The notes: a model not told the origin generated them from the letters alone. DNA of 64,000 bases from Candidatus Hydrogenedentota bacterium (GCA_016791475.1 JAEUWI010000014.1:62001-126000), one strand, 5' to 3'; counted from the stretch's first letter, positions 1 through 10,052 are shown. Made by a program: numbers and translations.

Positions 1-1
1 C

Positions 2-742
2 GACGCCTTTCTGCTGGAAGTCGGCGTGATCTCGAAAATTGTCCGGGGCTTCCTCGATCACACAAAGAACCCGGAACTGGTGCGCACGCAACACCTGAGC
101 GCGGACTCCGAGACCGAGTCCGCGCCCCCGACGGCGGCGATGGAAAACATCTACGAAGGCCACCGCGTCGACTACGAAATGATCGTGAACCTGGTGGAAA
201 GCGGCAGCCGCGTGCTGGATATCGGCTGTGGCGATGGCGAACTGCTCTGCAAGCTCATTGCGAAAAAAAACGTGCAGGCCGTGGGCCTCGAAGTGGCCCA
301 GGGCAGCGTCGTGAGTTGTATTCGCCGGGGCATCTCCGTGATTCAGGCGGACATCGACAAGGGCCTGAGCGCCCTGCCCGATCAGAGCTTCGATTACATC
401 ATCTTGAGCATGACCTTGCAGGTCATTCGCAAGCCGGACCTGGCCCTCAAGGAAATGTTGCGGGTCGGCAAGAAGTGTATCGTGAGCTTTCCCAACTTTG
501 GACACTGGCGCGTGCGTTGGATGACCTTCTTCGAGGGACGCGCTCCGGTGACCCGCAACCTGCCCTATGCGTGGTACCAGACGCCAAACCGGCACGTGCT
601 GGCAATCGATGATTTCCGCCAGCTCTGCAGCGACCTGAACGCCCAGATCGAACGGGAGATCCCCCTTTATAGCGAGGGCGTCGCCCGCTTCTGGCCCAAC
701 CTCTTCGCCGAGGAAGCGCTGTACGTGATTACGTCGCCGTAA
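2..742 (+). CDS. metXW: MetX-MetW fusion, C-terminal part (homoserine O-acetyltransferase tail plus methionine biosynthesis methyltransferase-fold protein)
   Basis: The gene enters from the left edge, so its start is not visible. The first residues (DAFLLE, then a helix ending RGFLDH) match the C-terminal end of MetX, the homoserine O-acyltransferase of methionine synthesis. The same frame runs without a stop into a complete MetW: the Rossmann SAM-binding motif VLDIGCGDGELL, then the MetW signatures SFPNFGHW and YQTPNRH. MetX and MetW are normally separate adjacent genes that work together in acylating homoserine. Here they appear as one polypeptide. Internal starts (GTG at 26, ATG at 140) have no convincing ribosome site and would not explain the MetX residues upstream. 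MetW assignment is secure; the fusion is inferred from the open frame. Confidence 0.88.
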   Translation, partial: DAFLLEVGVISKIVRGFLDHTKNPELVRTQHLSADSETESAPPTAAMENIYEGHRVDYEMIVNLVESGSRVLDIGCGDGELLCKLIAKKNVQAVGLEVAQGSVVSCIRRGISVIQADIDKGLSALPDQSFDYIILSMTLQVIRKPDLALKEMLRVGKKCIVSFPNFGHWRVRWMTFFEGRAPVTRNLPYAWYQTPNRHVLAIDDFRQLCSDLNAQIEREIPLYSEGVARFWPNLFAEEALYVITSP

Positions 743-767
743 GGGATGGGCAGCCGCCGGGGGGATT

Positions 768-848
768 TATGGGTCGTATGGGTCTTATGGGTCGTATGGG
801 TCTTATGGGTCGTATGGGTCGTATGGGTCTTATGGGTCTTATGGGTCG
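768..848. repeat. 9-bp tandem repeat tract (TATGGGTCK, 9 copies)
   Basis: Nine uninterrupted 9-bp units alternate between TATGGGTCG and TATGGGTCT, followed by a degenerate unit. The same nonamer in reverse orientation recurs at 23176-23234 and, with a variant, at 54140-54189. Noncoding, just after metXW. Confidence 0.95.
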
Positions 849-883
849 TATAGGAACCCTGACCCGTTGAGCTTTACTACGAT

Positions 884-974
884 ACTATCAACTATCAACT
901 ATCAACTATCAACTATCAACTATCAACTATCAACTGTCAACTGTCAACTGTCAACTGTCAACTGTCAACTGTCA
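884..974. repeat. 7-bp tandem repeat tract (ACTRTCA, 13 copies)
   Basis: Seven copies of ACTATCA are followed directly by six copies of ACTGTCA with no interruption. The tract stops 1 bp before the stop codon of the minus-strand ABC-F gene. It resembles the heptameric short tandem repeats known from filamentous cyanobacteria in form, not in proven origin. Confidence 0.95.
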
Positions 975-975
975 C

Positions 976-2904
<1,929 letters not shown>

Positions 2905-2944
2905 GGAACGGCACTTTCACGGATGGGTGGGAGCTTAACGGGAT

Positions 2945-2974
2945 AAAATACCCTACCACGCGCCCTTTATGCAA
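2945..2974 (-). promoter_or_regulatory. Putative sigma-70 promoter for the ABC-F gene
   Basis: On the minus strand TTGCAT and TATTTT are separated by 18 bp, about 40 bp before the ABC-F start codon. Confidence 0.45.
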
Positions 2975-3000
2975 TGGCGCGACGCGTCCCGCGCGTGAAC

Positions 3001-3705
3001 TCAAGTTTGGGCAGCCATCTCCATCCAGGTCGGCAAACGGGTCAGAAGGGCCTCGGGCACCTCGTGGCCGCCCGAAAAATAAAGCGTCTCGGGGACGTAC
3101 CCGAGCTTGGCCAGGATACACTCGGCCGCGTTCCCCTTGGCGATGGGAACGATCACGTCGTCCGTTCCGTGAACCAGCATCGTCGGGACAGGCCCCCGCG
3201 CCGCCAGGACGGCCTCCACATCGGCCGGGAAATCACCGCCGCAGGCAACCACCCCCGCCACGGGACAGGCGCCGAATGCCGCATATCGCCAGGCCATTGA
3301 AACCCCCTGGCTGAAACCAAGGACAACCGGAACGAAAGGAAAACCCAACGCTTCTTCAATTTCACGAAAAATGGAATCAAGTGCGGTCACCGCCGTCGCC
3401 ACGCCGCGGTCGCGATCAAAGGACGTGAGCCAGCCGAATCCCACCTTGCGCGTGGTCTGGTCGAGATAGAACTGATGGGGGGCCTGAGGCGCGACCACCA
3501 GAATATTGTGATGCTTCAAACTCGCGAATTTGCGCACAAACGACGCGCTGCTCTGCCCCCATCCATGGAGCACCACGAGACTCCGGGTATCCTGGTTTAA
3601 TCCGGTCTCCGGGTACTGAATCGCATAATAGGCCGCCGTCCGCACCGAAACGACGTGAAGCCCTTCCGCACCCGTACCGGCGCCGCCCACCTGACCTTTG
3701 ATCAT
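3001..3705 (-). CDS. Alpha/beta hydrolase, phospholipase/carboxylesterase-like
   Basis: A 234-residue alpha/beta-hydrolase fold protein of the small carboxylesterase/phospholipase type. Visible elements are the oxyanion-region motif VVLHGWGQ, the nucleophile elbow GFSQG, the acid region HGTDDVIVP and the catalytic histidine in SGGHE. No signal peptide, so probably cytoplasmic. I place the start at ATG 3705, preceded by GGAG at good spacing; an upstream TTG start would lie inside the terminator hairpin of pilQ. It lies downstream of pilQ but is separated by that terminator, so it is probably its own unit. The substrate cannot be told. Confidence 0.82.
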   Translation of the reverse strand: MIKGQVGGAGTGAEGLHVVSVRTAAYYAIQYPETGLNQDTRSLVVLHGWGQSSASFVRKFASLKHHNILVVAPQAPHQFYLDQTTRKVGFGWLTSFDRDRGVATAVTALDSIFREIEEALGFPFVPVVLGFSQGVSMAWRYAAFGACPVAGVVACGGDFPADVEAVLAARGPVPTMLVHGTDDVIVPIAKGNAAECILAKLGYVPETLYFSGGHEVPEALLTRLPTWMEMAAQT

Positions 3706-3732
3706 GACGCTCTCCGATCGCTTCAATAGAAA

Positions 3733-3761
3733 GAGCCGCCTGCACAACGTACAGGCGGCTC
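3733..3761 (-). terminator. Intrinsic terminator of the pilMNOPQ operon
   Basis: A perfect 10-bp stem (GAGCCGCCTG / CAGGCGGCTC) with a 9-nt loop lies about 20 bp after the pilQ stop on the minus strand. The following T-run is short (TTTC), so efficiency is uncertain. Confidence 0.75.
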
Positions 3762-3780
3762 GAAATTTATCCCAGGATTC

Positions 3781-6306
3781 TTACTCGCCCTTGGCGGGGC
3801 GGTGATTCTTGCGCCACTTCCAGGCGGGATCGCGCATTTCGCCGGGGTAGACGGCGTCATTGATGAGCGCCGTTTCCGCGCTTACCTTGACGTCCGCATC
3901 CTGCACTTCGCCCACGCGCTCTTTCTGGTAGTCCGTCAATTCCGGCTCGCCTTCCACCACGCTGCATGTAAGGAAGATAAGCAGTTCATTCACCGTCTCG
4001 CTCCGCTGATTGGAGCGGAACAGCAGATTCACCACGGGCACGTCGCCAAGCACCGGGACTTTGCGAATCGTGACGGTGTCGTTGTTCTTGCGCAGGCCGC
4101 CCACGTAGATCGTCTGACCGCTCGCGAGATGGGGCGTGGTGTTGATCTGGCGAAGGTCTTCCACGGGCACGCCATTCACCACCTGCGATGACGTACTTTC
4201 CTTGGCGTCGATCATCGCAATGATGTGGTCGTCGTGGGTGACCTTCGGGGTCACTTCGAGGGTTGTACCGATGGGCTTGAACTCGGTGCTGGTCTGCTGT
4301 CCGCCTTCGCCCGTCTGGGTCAATTCGGTGTAGGGTATCTCCGAGGCAATGGTGATGGTGGCAGGTTGATTCTCCACCGTGATCAGTCTCGGATTCGAAA
4401 GGAGGGTCGAGTTGTTGTTTCGTACTTCGGCCTGAATTACGCCGCGCCAGTCGATGGCATCGGTCAGGATGCCAAAGTTCAGAAGCCCGGCCGCGTCGCC
4501 GATGCTCAGATCGGTGTCGAGGCTCAGTTCCTGAAGATCCCCGGTAAAGATTCCCGTATCGCCGGCCGCATCCCGACGGCTCTGGTTTTTCACCGCGCCC
4601 ATCAACCAGTCCACACCGGTGTCGGCGGCGTCGGTCAGAGTCACGTCCACAATCATGGCGTCGATGGCGACCTGCTTGACCGGCATATCAAGCTGCTTGA
4701 TCAAATCGGTCATCTGTTCCACGACAATCGGGATGTCGGTCACGATCAGCATGCGGGCGCGTTCATCCACGGAGACCTTGCCAACTTCCGGCGTCATCAT
4801 GCCTTCGAGAGCCGCCATCATCTCTGCGGGCTCCGCATAGTTGAGCTTGATCGGCATGGTGACCGTGGGCAGGGTCGCCTGCTCCACGTCCAGGCGCTTG
4901 GCCATCACGACCAGGGGTTCGATCTGATCGATGGGGCCCGCGATGATCACCGTGTTGGCGGTTTCGTTGGAAGAAATGCTGATAAGACTTTCATACTCGG
5001 AACCCGTGATGACATTCTTGAGGGTCGCCACGATTTCCTCGGCCTTGGACTCGACGATATCGACCACCCTTGTCTCGCGTTTGGAGGCAATGGCATCGAG
5101 ATATGGCTTGATGTGATAGATACCTTCCTCTTCAACAATGCCCAGGCCGTTGATACGCAGCGCCGTTTCCATCGCCTGCATGAGCGGAACGTTCTTGAGA
5201 TTGAGGGTCACCGTTCCCACGAGGTCGGTGCCGGCAATTACGTTGATCCCGGCCATATCCGCAAGGATCTGCACGGCGTTGATGAGGTCCATGTCGCGGA
5301 AATCGATGGTAACCGGCTGGAGAAGGGGGCTCCCCGTCCAGGCTTTCTTTTCCACGGGAGCGGGCGCGTCGCCAGCCGGGGCCGCCGCGGCGGCCGTAAT
5401 CATCTGCTTGGAAAGTTCCTTGTTCGCATCCGCGCTGTTCACGACTTTCGGCTCGCGCTTCACGGGGGGCTCCACCGGCGCGGGCTCTTCCGCGGGCGGT
5501 GTCGATCCTTCGGGTTCGGCTTTGGGAGCTTCCGTCGCGGGCGCCTCCGCCGCCGGGGCCTCCGCCGCCGGAGCTTCCGCCTTCGGCTCGTCTTCCTGCG
5601 CTCCAAACACGGCCTCGGTCAGGCCGACCAGCTCAACATTTGCTTCGCTGACCGCCCGGAGCGACGCGGGATTCACGGCGGAGGAACGCGGCGCGCTGTT
5701 TGCCGCGCTCCACCAGGATTCCGTCTCGGAGACCGTGCCCGACGAAGCCACTTCGCTGAGCGAGCCTTTGATGGACTCAATGGACTTTCCCTGATAGGAA
5801 GCCTGGAGAGGATAGGACTTTTCAATGAAACGGAGGGCAAATGCTTCACCGGGCATGGACGGCGCGCTCAGCGTGACAGTGCAGGCGCCTTGCGCCGTCT
5901 CGGTGCGGCTCTCCACACCTTCCGCGACCTCCAGGGAGATCTGTGCCTCGCTCTCGCGGCCCCAACTGGATTCGGAGAAGCGGATGCGCTGGATCAGGGG
6001 ATGATTCGCCTCGATAATCTGCGCCATCGCCTTGGGAATGTAGGTATCGGTGAGCACGAGCTCGATGACCCCGGGGAGCGAGCCGTCGGCCACGAGCACA
6101 CCGTTGAGCTTCTCGACGTGGACCAGCACCTCGTTCGGGTTGCTGGCCAGCCGCGACACCTGGTGTATGGCCGCGCTGCGTTGTGTTTGTTCTTGTGCGC
6201 GATTCTCCGCGGCGCCGGCTTCCGCGCCCGCGGGCAGGGCCAGCATGATCGAAAGGAGCGTTGACAGGACTGTCGTTACCCCGGCATTCCATCGCTTCGT
6301 GGTCAT
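3781..6306 (-). CDS. pilQ: Type IV pilus secretin PilQ
   Basis: An 841-residue secretin forming the outer-membrane pore for type IV pili. A signal peptide ends around AGAEAGA. Two AMIN-like beta domains probably occupy about residues 50-200. An Ala/Pro/Glu-rich linker with repeats of AEAP follows (about 240-300). The STN/N0 domain begins near TIDFRDMDLINA, NolW-type N1 domains follow, and the secretin beta-domain has the hallmark VPVLGDVPVVNLLFR near residue 760. It is the last gene of pilMNOPQ, 4 bp after pilP, and is followed by an intrinsic terminator. PilP contacts the PilQ periplasmic domains. Longer than Neisseria PilQ mostly because of the linker. Confidence 0.95.
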   Translation of the reverse strand: MTTKRWNAGVTTVLSTLLSIMLALPAGAEAGAAENRAQEQTQRSAAIHQVSRLASNPNEVLVHVEKLNGVLVADGSLPGVIELVLTDTYIPKAMAQIIEANHPLIQRIRFSESSWGRESEAQISLEVAEGVESRTETAQGACTVTLSAPSMPGEAFALRFIEKSYPLQASYQGKSIESIKGSLSEVASSGTVSETESWWSAANSAPRSSAVNPASLRAVSEANVELVGLTEAVFGAQEDEPKAEAPAAEAPAAEAPATEAPKAEPEGSTPPAEEPAPVEPPVKREPKVVNSADANKELSKQMITAAAAAPAGDAPAPVEKKAWTGSPLLQPVTIDFRDMDLINAVQILADMAGINVIAGTDLVGTVTLNLKNVPLMQAMETALRINGLGIVEEEGIYHIKPYLDAIASKRETRVVDIVESKAEEIVATLKNVITGSEYESLISISSNETANTVIIAGPIDQIEPLVVMAKRLDVEQATLPTVTMPIKLNYAEPAEMMAALEGMMTPEVGKVSVDERARMLIVTDIPIVVEQMTDLIKQLDMPVKQVAIDAMIVDVTLTDAADTGVDWLMGAVKNQSRRDAAGDTGIFTGDLQELSLDTDLSIGDAAGLLNFGILTDAIDWRGVIQAEVRNNNSTLLSNPRLITVENQPATITIASEIPYTELTQTGEGGQQTSTEFKPIGTTLEVTPKVTHDDHIIAMIDAKESTSSQVVNGVPVEDLRQINTTPHLASGQTIYVGGLRKNNDTVTIRKVPVLGDVPVVNLLFRSNQRSETVNELLIFLTCSVVEGEPELTDYQKERVGEVQDADVKVSAETALINDAVYPGEMRDPAWKWRKNHRPAKGE

Positions 6307-6310
6307 AGTA

Positions 6311-6901
6311 TTATAGCTCCTTCAGCTCTACGGGAATCAGCGTGTCGCGCCATTGGAACCAAACCCGTTTCGGTTCAATCTGGGTCACGACGACACCATC
6401 CGGATACTGATATCCTTCCGTGATAACCTCGTCGTCAACGATGGCGACGGGGTTGAACTCGTTGTAAATTATGCCGCTGACCGATTTACTGCGGATGATG
6501 CCGGGACTGACCATCTGGTTGTCCTTCTCATCCATCGTGGTGGGTGCAATGACCCGGCCGACCAGGGGGGTCATGGGATTGCGATTGATCTTTTCGTTAT
6601 CGTAGACGAAGGTTACCACGTTGATGTTCTGCAGGAGGGCGTCCAGATCCACGTCGACCTTCTTGAGGCGGGTCGGACCCTCGGCGGAGGCCACTTTGTC
6701 ATCCGCCTTGGCTCCGCCCTTGGGGGCCGCGCCTTTTCCGCCTTCCGGGGCGGCTTTGGCGCTTGCCTGCGCATTACCGCCCGCCGCTTTGGGCGGCGGA
6801 GCGGGTCCACCGGCAATCAGAAACTGATACACCAGCACGGCGACCAGGACGACCCCGAGGGCCCCTGCTATGATGACTTGTTTCTTATTTTCCTGGTTCA
6901 T
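6311..6901 (-). CDS. pilP: Type IV pilus assembly protein PilP-like
   Basis: A 196-residue protein in the position of PilP. It has an N-terminal membrane anchor (about residues 9-29), an Ala/Gly/Lys-rich flexible stretch to about residue 70, and a C-terminal beta-rich domain containing GIIYNEFNPVAIVDDE, compatible with the PilP/GspC homology-region fold. PilP links the inner-membrane PilN-PilO platform to the secretin. The anchor looks like a transmembrane helix, not a lipoprotein signal, because no lipobox cysteine is visible. It overlaps pilO by 17 bp and lies 4 bp before pilQ. Assignment rests on gene order plus architecture more than strong sequence identity. Confidence 0.8.
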   Translation of the reverse strand: MNQENKKQVIIAGALGVVLVAVLVYQFLIAGGPAPPPKAAGGNAQASAKAAPEGGKGAAPKGGAKADDKVASAEGPTRLKKVDVDLDALLQNINVVTFVYDNEKINRNPMTPLVGRVIAPTTMDEKDNQMVSPGIIRSKSVSGIIYNEFNPVAIVDDEVITEGYQYPDGVVVTQIEPKRVWFQWRDTLIPVELKEL

Positions 6902-7478
6902 TGGACGCTACGCTCGCAGTATCTGTACGTTGAATAAACCGAAAAGTACTGAGTTGGAAGGTGGCCTCGGAGATGCCGGCGATCTCTTCGCCGATATCAA
7001 GATTGGAGACCTTCAGGTACCGCTGATCGCGCTCCAGCAGGTTGATAAACTGGACGATCTCGTGGAAATCGCCCCGGGCGATGATCTCGTAGGGAATGGT
7101 TTCCTTGTTCGCGTCGGTCATGGAGGGAAGCTGGGTCAACTCCACCGTCAGACCGAGGTCGTCGCCCTTCTTTTCGAATTGTTCGAGCAGCCGGGGAATC
7201 TCGCGCTCTTCCGGAAGGCGATCTTCAAACATTTCGACCAGCTTCGTCGCCTTGTCGGCTTCCTGCTTGAATTCGTCGAACTTGGCCCGAATCGTACGGG
7301 CCTCTTTCAGCTCGCTGACGGTCTCGGCCAGGGTCTCCTGGGCGGTCACGAGCTTGGCCTGCTGGGACTTGTACACGCCAAAATAGAAGCCGGCGCAAAG
7401 CAAGCCTGTTATCCCGAGCACCGCGCCGACGAAGGCCCAGTCTTTTGCGGTAACGGTCCCTTTGAAGAAGTCCAGCAT
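6885..7478 (-). CDS. pilO: Type IV pilus inner-membrane platform protein PilO
   Basis: 197 residues: short cytoplasmic N-terminus, one membrane helix (about residues 15-35), a long coiled-coil segment (about 38-100) and a ferredoxin-like C-terminal domain, the standard PilO layout. PilO pairs with PilN to form the alignment platform of the pilus. The C-terminal region contains DFHEIVQFINLLERDQRYL, typical of the family. The start codon overlaps the pilN stop by one base (TGATG), which implies translational coupling. Confidence 0.9.
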   Translation of the reverse strand: MLDFFKGTVTAKDWAFVGAVLGITGLLCAGFYFGVYKSQQAKLVTAQETLAETVSELKEARTIRAKFDEFKQEADKATKLVEMFEDRLPEEREIPRLLEQFEKKGDDLGLTVELTQLPSMTDANKETIPYEIIARGDFHEIVQFINLLERDQRYLKVSNLDIGEEIAGISEATFQLSTFRFIQRTDTASVASNEPGK

Positions 7479-8149
7479 CAGAGCTCGTCTCCCGTATTGA
7501 TGTTGTATTCGAGTGCGAACCCGCGCACGGCGTAGCCATTGTATTCGGCGTCCGTGATGTTGGGCGACTCCAGGGTGAAGATCTTGCTGAATGCTTCATC
7601 CTGCGTGGTGTTGTAGGTCAAGGGATTGATCCGGCTGGAACCCTGCTCGTTGTTGATCACATAGCCGGAAATCTCAAACACCGGGCGCTTCACGTTCTCC
7701 TTGACGATCTTGGGCTTGCCATCCTTGTCGACGACTTCCTTGCCCGTCTTGGGGTCGAGCTCGACCCGTTCGACACGGACGGTCTTGGAGGTTTCGCGGA
7801 TCCGCTTGTACCAGAAATTGTCGGGCGTCAATTCCGCGAGGCGGTGAAGCTGTTCGGACCAGATTATGCGGTTGCTGAGAATTTCCTGGATTACGCCGAT
7901 CTTGGCTTCGAGCTGCTCTTTCTTTTCGCTGAGGGCGTTGTATTCCTCCACCCACTTGCGCAGCCCGTCGAGCTCTTCATTCGCCTTCGCCAGATCTTCC
8001 TGGGCCTGCCCTATTCTTCCCGTGACGGAGATGAACATGTAGGCCATGCCCGCGAGCGCGGCCAGCAGGACCGCCACACTGAGTATGTGGGGCAGCGGCG
8101 TCCGCTTGATCGGCCGCAATTCCGGTGGTAGCAGGTTGATAATAATCAT
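7478..8149 (-). CDS. pilN: Type IV pilus inner-membrane platform protein PilN
   Basis: 223 residues beginning with the PilN signature INLLPPELRP, whose conserved asparagine-leucine-proline segment docks into the groove of PilM. A membrane helix follows (about residues 24-42), then a coiled coil and a periplasmic domain. The C-terminal half is somewhat longer than in proteobacterial PilN and carries a lysine-rich insertion (around KTGKEVVDKDGK). ATGA overlap with pilM indicates coupled translation. Confidence 0.92.
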   Translation of the reverse strand: MIIINLLPPELRPIKRTPLPHILSVAVLLAALAGMAYMFISVTGRIGQAQEDLAKANEELDGLRKWVEEYNALSEKKEQLEAKIGVIQEILSNRIIWSEQLHRLAELTPDNFWYKRIRETSKTVRVERVELDPKTGKEVVDKDGKPKIVKENVKRPVFEISGYVINNEQGSSRINPLTYNTTQDEAFSKIFTLESPNITDAEYNGYAVRGFALEYNINTGDEL

Positions 8150-9459
8150 AGGTCGGCCATCCCACGCGCCGCGAGACCCACGGCCACCATGAACTGAGCG
8201 GGCTGTTCGGTCATCTTGCCCATCGACATCTCGTCTCCCGCCATCAATGCGCTGGAAAGCGGATTTGCGATATCAACCGATTCCACACCCAGCTCTTCCA
8301 GGAGAATGTTGCAAACTATGTTGGAATGCGCGATACCGCCGCTCACGATCAGACGATCCACGGGGCGCTCGTACAACTGATGCTCATAGTAGTCAAAGGA
8401 ACGGCGTATTTCCGAGACCATCCGGTTGAGCGAACCCGCTACGATGTCGTGCATGTCCGGCTCCACTTCTTCGGCCATGCCCATGGGCGCCGCGGAAGTA
8501 ATTCCGCCAAACTCATCGTCCAGCGGATCAAGCAGGGAGCCTCCACCCAGGGGCGCGGCTGCTTTTTTCGGAGGGGCAACCTCTTCGGCAATGCCGAAGG
8601 GATCGTCGCCAAAATCACTGAGCGAGTCCGGGGTCTGTATCGATTCCGCGGTGTCGCTCAGGGTGCTTTCCAGATTTTCGATGACCGGCGGCGCGGCGAC
8701 GGGCATGGCGGGCGGCACCGGTGCGGGCCCCTTGGAAAGAAACTCCTGCAGGCGGCGTTCCGCCTCTTCATAGTCGCACCGAATTTCTTTGGCGATGGAA
8801 TGCACCAGTTCACGGGCACCCCAGTTTACATCGCGAATAAAGTTGGAAACCCCATCTTTCACGAAGTGAATACTGGCGGAGGTGAGGCCGATATTGACGA
8901 GCGCCACGGTCTCCCCCACGCGCAAGAAGTCGCAGGCTTCGGCCGCATCGGCCAGCGCCAGCGAATCCACGCCCAGGATGGAATATTCCAGTTCGCTGGC
9001 GTTCATGATCTGAACGCGCGAATCGATGATTTCGTGCTTGGCCGCCACAAGAAGCACCTTGAGCTGGCGCTGCCCGGCTTCTTCGACCTCGTCCAGAAGG
9101 GTCCAGTCCAGCGACACTTCATTGAGGTCATAGGGGATATTCTGGCCCGCTTCGCGCGAAACGATCGCCGCAAGCTGATCCCGGTTTGCTTCGGCATAAC
9201 GGGGATAGCGAATAACTACGGTTTGACCCGGCAAGGCGCCCACGATCTGGCTCGATTTCATATTCATCGTGGAAAGGGCCTCATTGACGGCAACCGCGTG
9301 GGCCACGATGGGATCGGCGTTCACCTGATTCCGGTCGATTAACGCGTAGCCCACTTCGTCAATGCACAGGCGCCCGCCGCGTCGCGACATCTGCACTGCC
9401 TTCACGGAATGGGTGCCAATATCGAGGCCTATCGATTTTTTTGCTTTAAAGAACAGCAA
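8146..9459 (-). CDS. pilM: Type IV pilus assembly ATPase-fold protein PilM
   Basis: A 437-residue actin-like cytoplasmic protein, longer than the usual 350. The N-terminus has SIGLDIGTHSVKAVQM, the phosphate-1 loop of the FtsA/PilM family, and the C-terminus has RLIVSGGIAHSN. An additional low-complexity insertion rich in Pro, Ala, Asp and Glu lies at about residues 245-335, where related proteins are compact. PilM binds the N-terminus of PilN and, through it, regulates pilus motor engagement. First gene of the operon, with a near-consensus promoter upstream. Confidence 0.94.
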   Translation of the reverse strand: MLFFKAKKSIGLDIGTHSVKAVQMSRRGGRLCIDEVGYALIDRNQVNADPIVAHAVAVNEALSTMNMKSSQIVGALPGQTVVIRYPRYAEANRDQLAAIVSREAGQNIPYDLNEVSLDWTLLDEVEEAGQRQLKVLLVAAKHEIIDSRVQIMNASELEYSILGVDSLALADAAEACDFLRVGETVALVNIGLTSASIHFVKDGVSNFIRDVNWGARELVHSIAKEIRCDYEEAERRLQEFLSKGPAPVPPAMPVAAPPVIENLESTLSDTAESIQTPDSLSDFGDDPFGIAEEVAPPKKAAAPLGGGSLLDPLDDEFGGITSAAPMGMAEEVEPDMHDIVAGSLNRMVSEIRRSFDYYEHQLYERPVDRLIVSGGIAHSNIVCNILLEELGVESVDIANPLSSALMAGDEMSMGKMTEQPAQFMVAVGLAARGMADL

Positions 9460-9557
9460 TACACCCTAGCTCCTCTTCGGACCCACATACCACTTCGCAC
9501 CCACTACTGGGGTATTTAATTGACTGCGCGCAACCCCTTTATCGGGCCTGCGTATTT

Positions 9558-9586
9558 AGTTTACGCAGTCCTCGCTAGTTTGTCAA
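9558..9586 (-). promoter_or_regulatory. Sigma-70 promoter of the pil operon, overlapped by a palindrome
   Basis: On the minus strand TTGACA (9581-9586) and TAAACT (9558-9563) are separated by exactly 17 bp, about 100 bp upstream of pilM. The palindrome with arms GCGTA/TACGC (9550-9566) covers the -10 element and could be an operator. Confidence 0.8.
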
Positions 9587-9599
9587 GTATTTACTGCGA

Positions 9600-9918
9600 G
9601 AAAAAAGAAAACCGCCCGAAGGCGGCCTGAAATGGCCCCTGGGGCGGTAAAATCCCCGCCCGGGTAGCCCGGCAATCGAGCGCGTCAAACCTTTCCCTCA
9701 ATAGGGGGGCATTCTCACGATAGCCCTTCGCCTTCCACTGAACAAGTGAGGCCTGGCGTTGGCTACTCAAATATCGAACACCCGGTTCAATGCGAAAGGT
9801 GCGGCGCTTCATGCCGGTGCGCACACGGGGCGGGGAAAAAATGGTGTGTGCCCTGCGGTGTTGGCCAACGGGGGAAATCGTGTTCCGACGTCCCCGAGAG
9901 GCCCGCACCAACCAAACC
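9600..9918 (-). ncRNA. Putative structured noncoding RNA of about 315 nt, family unknown
   Basis: The minus strand has an extended -10 promoter at its upstream end and a strong intrinsic terminator at its downstream end, with no protein-like reading frame between. The only long frame here runs through the terminator and starts inside the -10 box. Internal complementarity includes GCACAC/GTGTGC flanking a T/C-rich loop (about 9825-9850) and CCCCCC/GAGGG (about 9695-9710). I looked for and did not find the hallmarks of tmRNA, RNase P RNA, SRP RNA, T-box, cobalamin or c-di-GMP-I riboswitches. Since the pil promoter lies after the terminator, this reads as a free-standing transcript. Confidence 0.5.
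9602..9626 (-). terminator. Intrinsic terminator ending the putative ncRNA
   Basis: Minus strand: CCGCC-TTCG-GGCGG stem with a stable tetraloop followed by TTTTCTTTTTT. It lies just upstream of the pilM promoter and insulates it. Confidence 0.85.
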
Positions 9919-9924
9919 GCTGGC

Positions 9925-9951
9925 ATTATAGCATGCCGGGGCGTTGAACAA
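9925..9951 (-). promoter_or_regulatory. Extended -10 promoter of the putative ncRNA
   Basis: Minus strand TGCTATAAT (9925-9933) is a perfect -10 with the TGn extension; a weak TTGTTC lies 15 bp upstream. Confidence 0.65.
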
Positions 9952-10052
9952 CAGTGTCTGTGGGAAAAAATCCTCGCACGCTGGAATTAAAAGAGGCGCG
10001 GATGATGTTTTCTCTGTCAGTTAAACGTGTTTTGGTCATTTGGGCCCTCCCG

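Noticed and set aside
884-974. CRISPR array
   Set aside because: Units are 7 bp in direct contact with no spacers; the same holds for the 9-bp tracts, and no cas gene is present.
4225-6264. 679-residue plus-strand open frame opposite pilQ
   Set aside because: It is the His/Gly/Arg-rich shadow of a high-GC gene; no motif or RBS, while pilQ is certain on the other strand.
9600-9918. tmRNA, RNase P RNA, SRP RNA, 6S RNA or c-di-GMP-I riboswitch identity for the putative RNA
   Set aside because: None of the conserved sequence blocks of these families could be found by eye; 6S lacks a strict sequence motif so it is only unlikely, given the greater length.
9591-9926. 111-residue minus-strand open frame before pilM
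   Set aside because: Starts within the TATAATG of a promoter and runs through an intrinsic terminator; Arg-rich, no recognisable domain.
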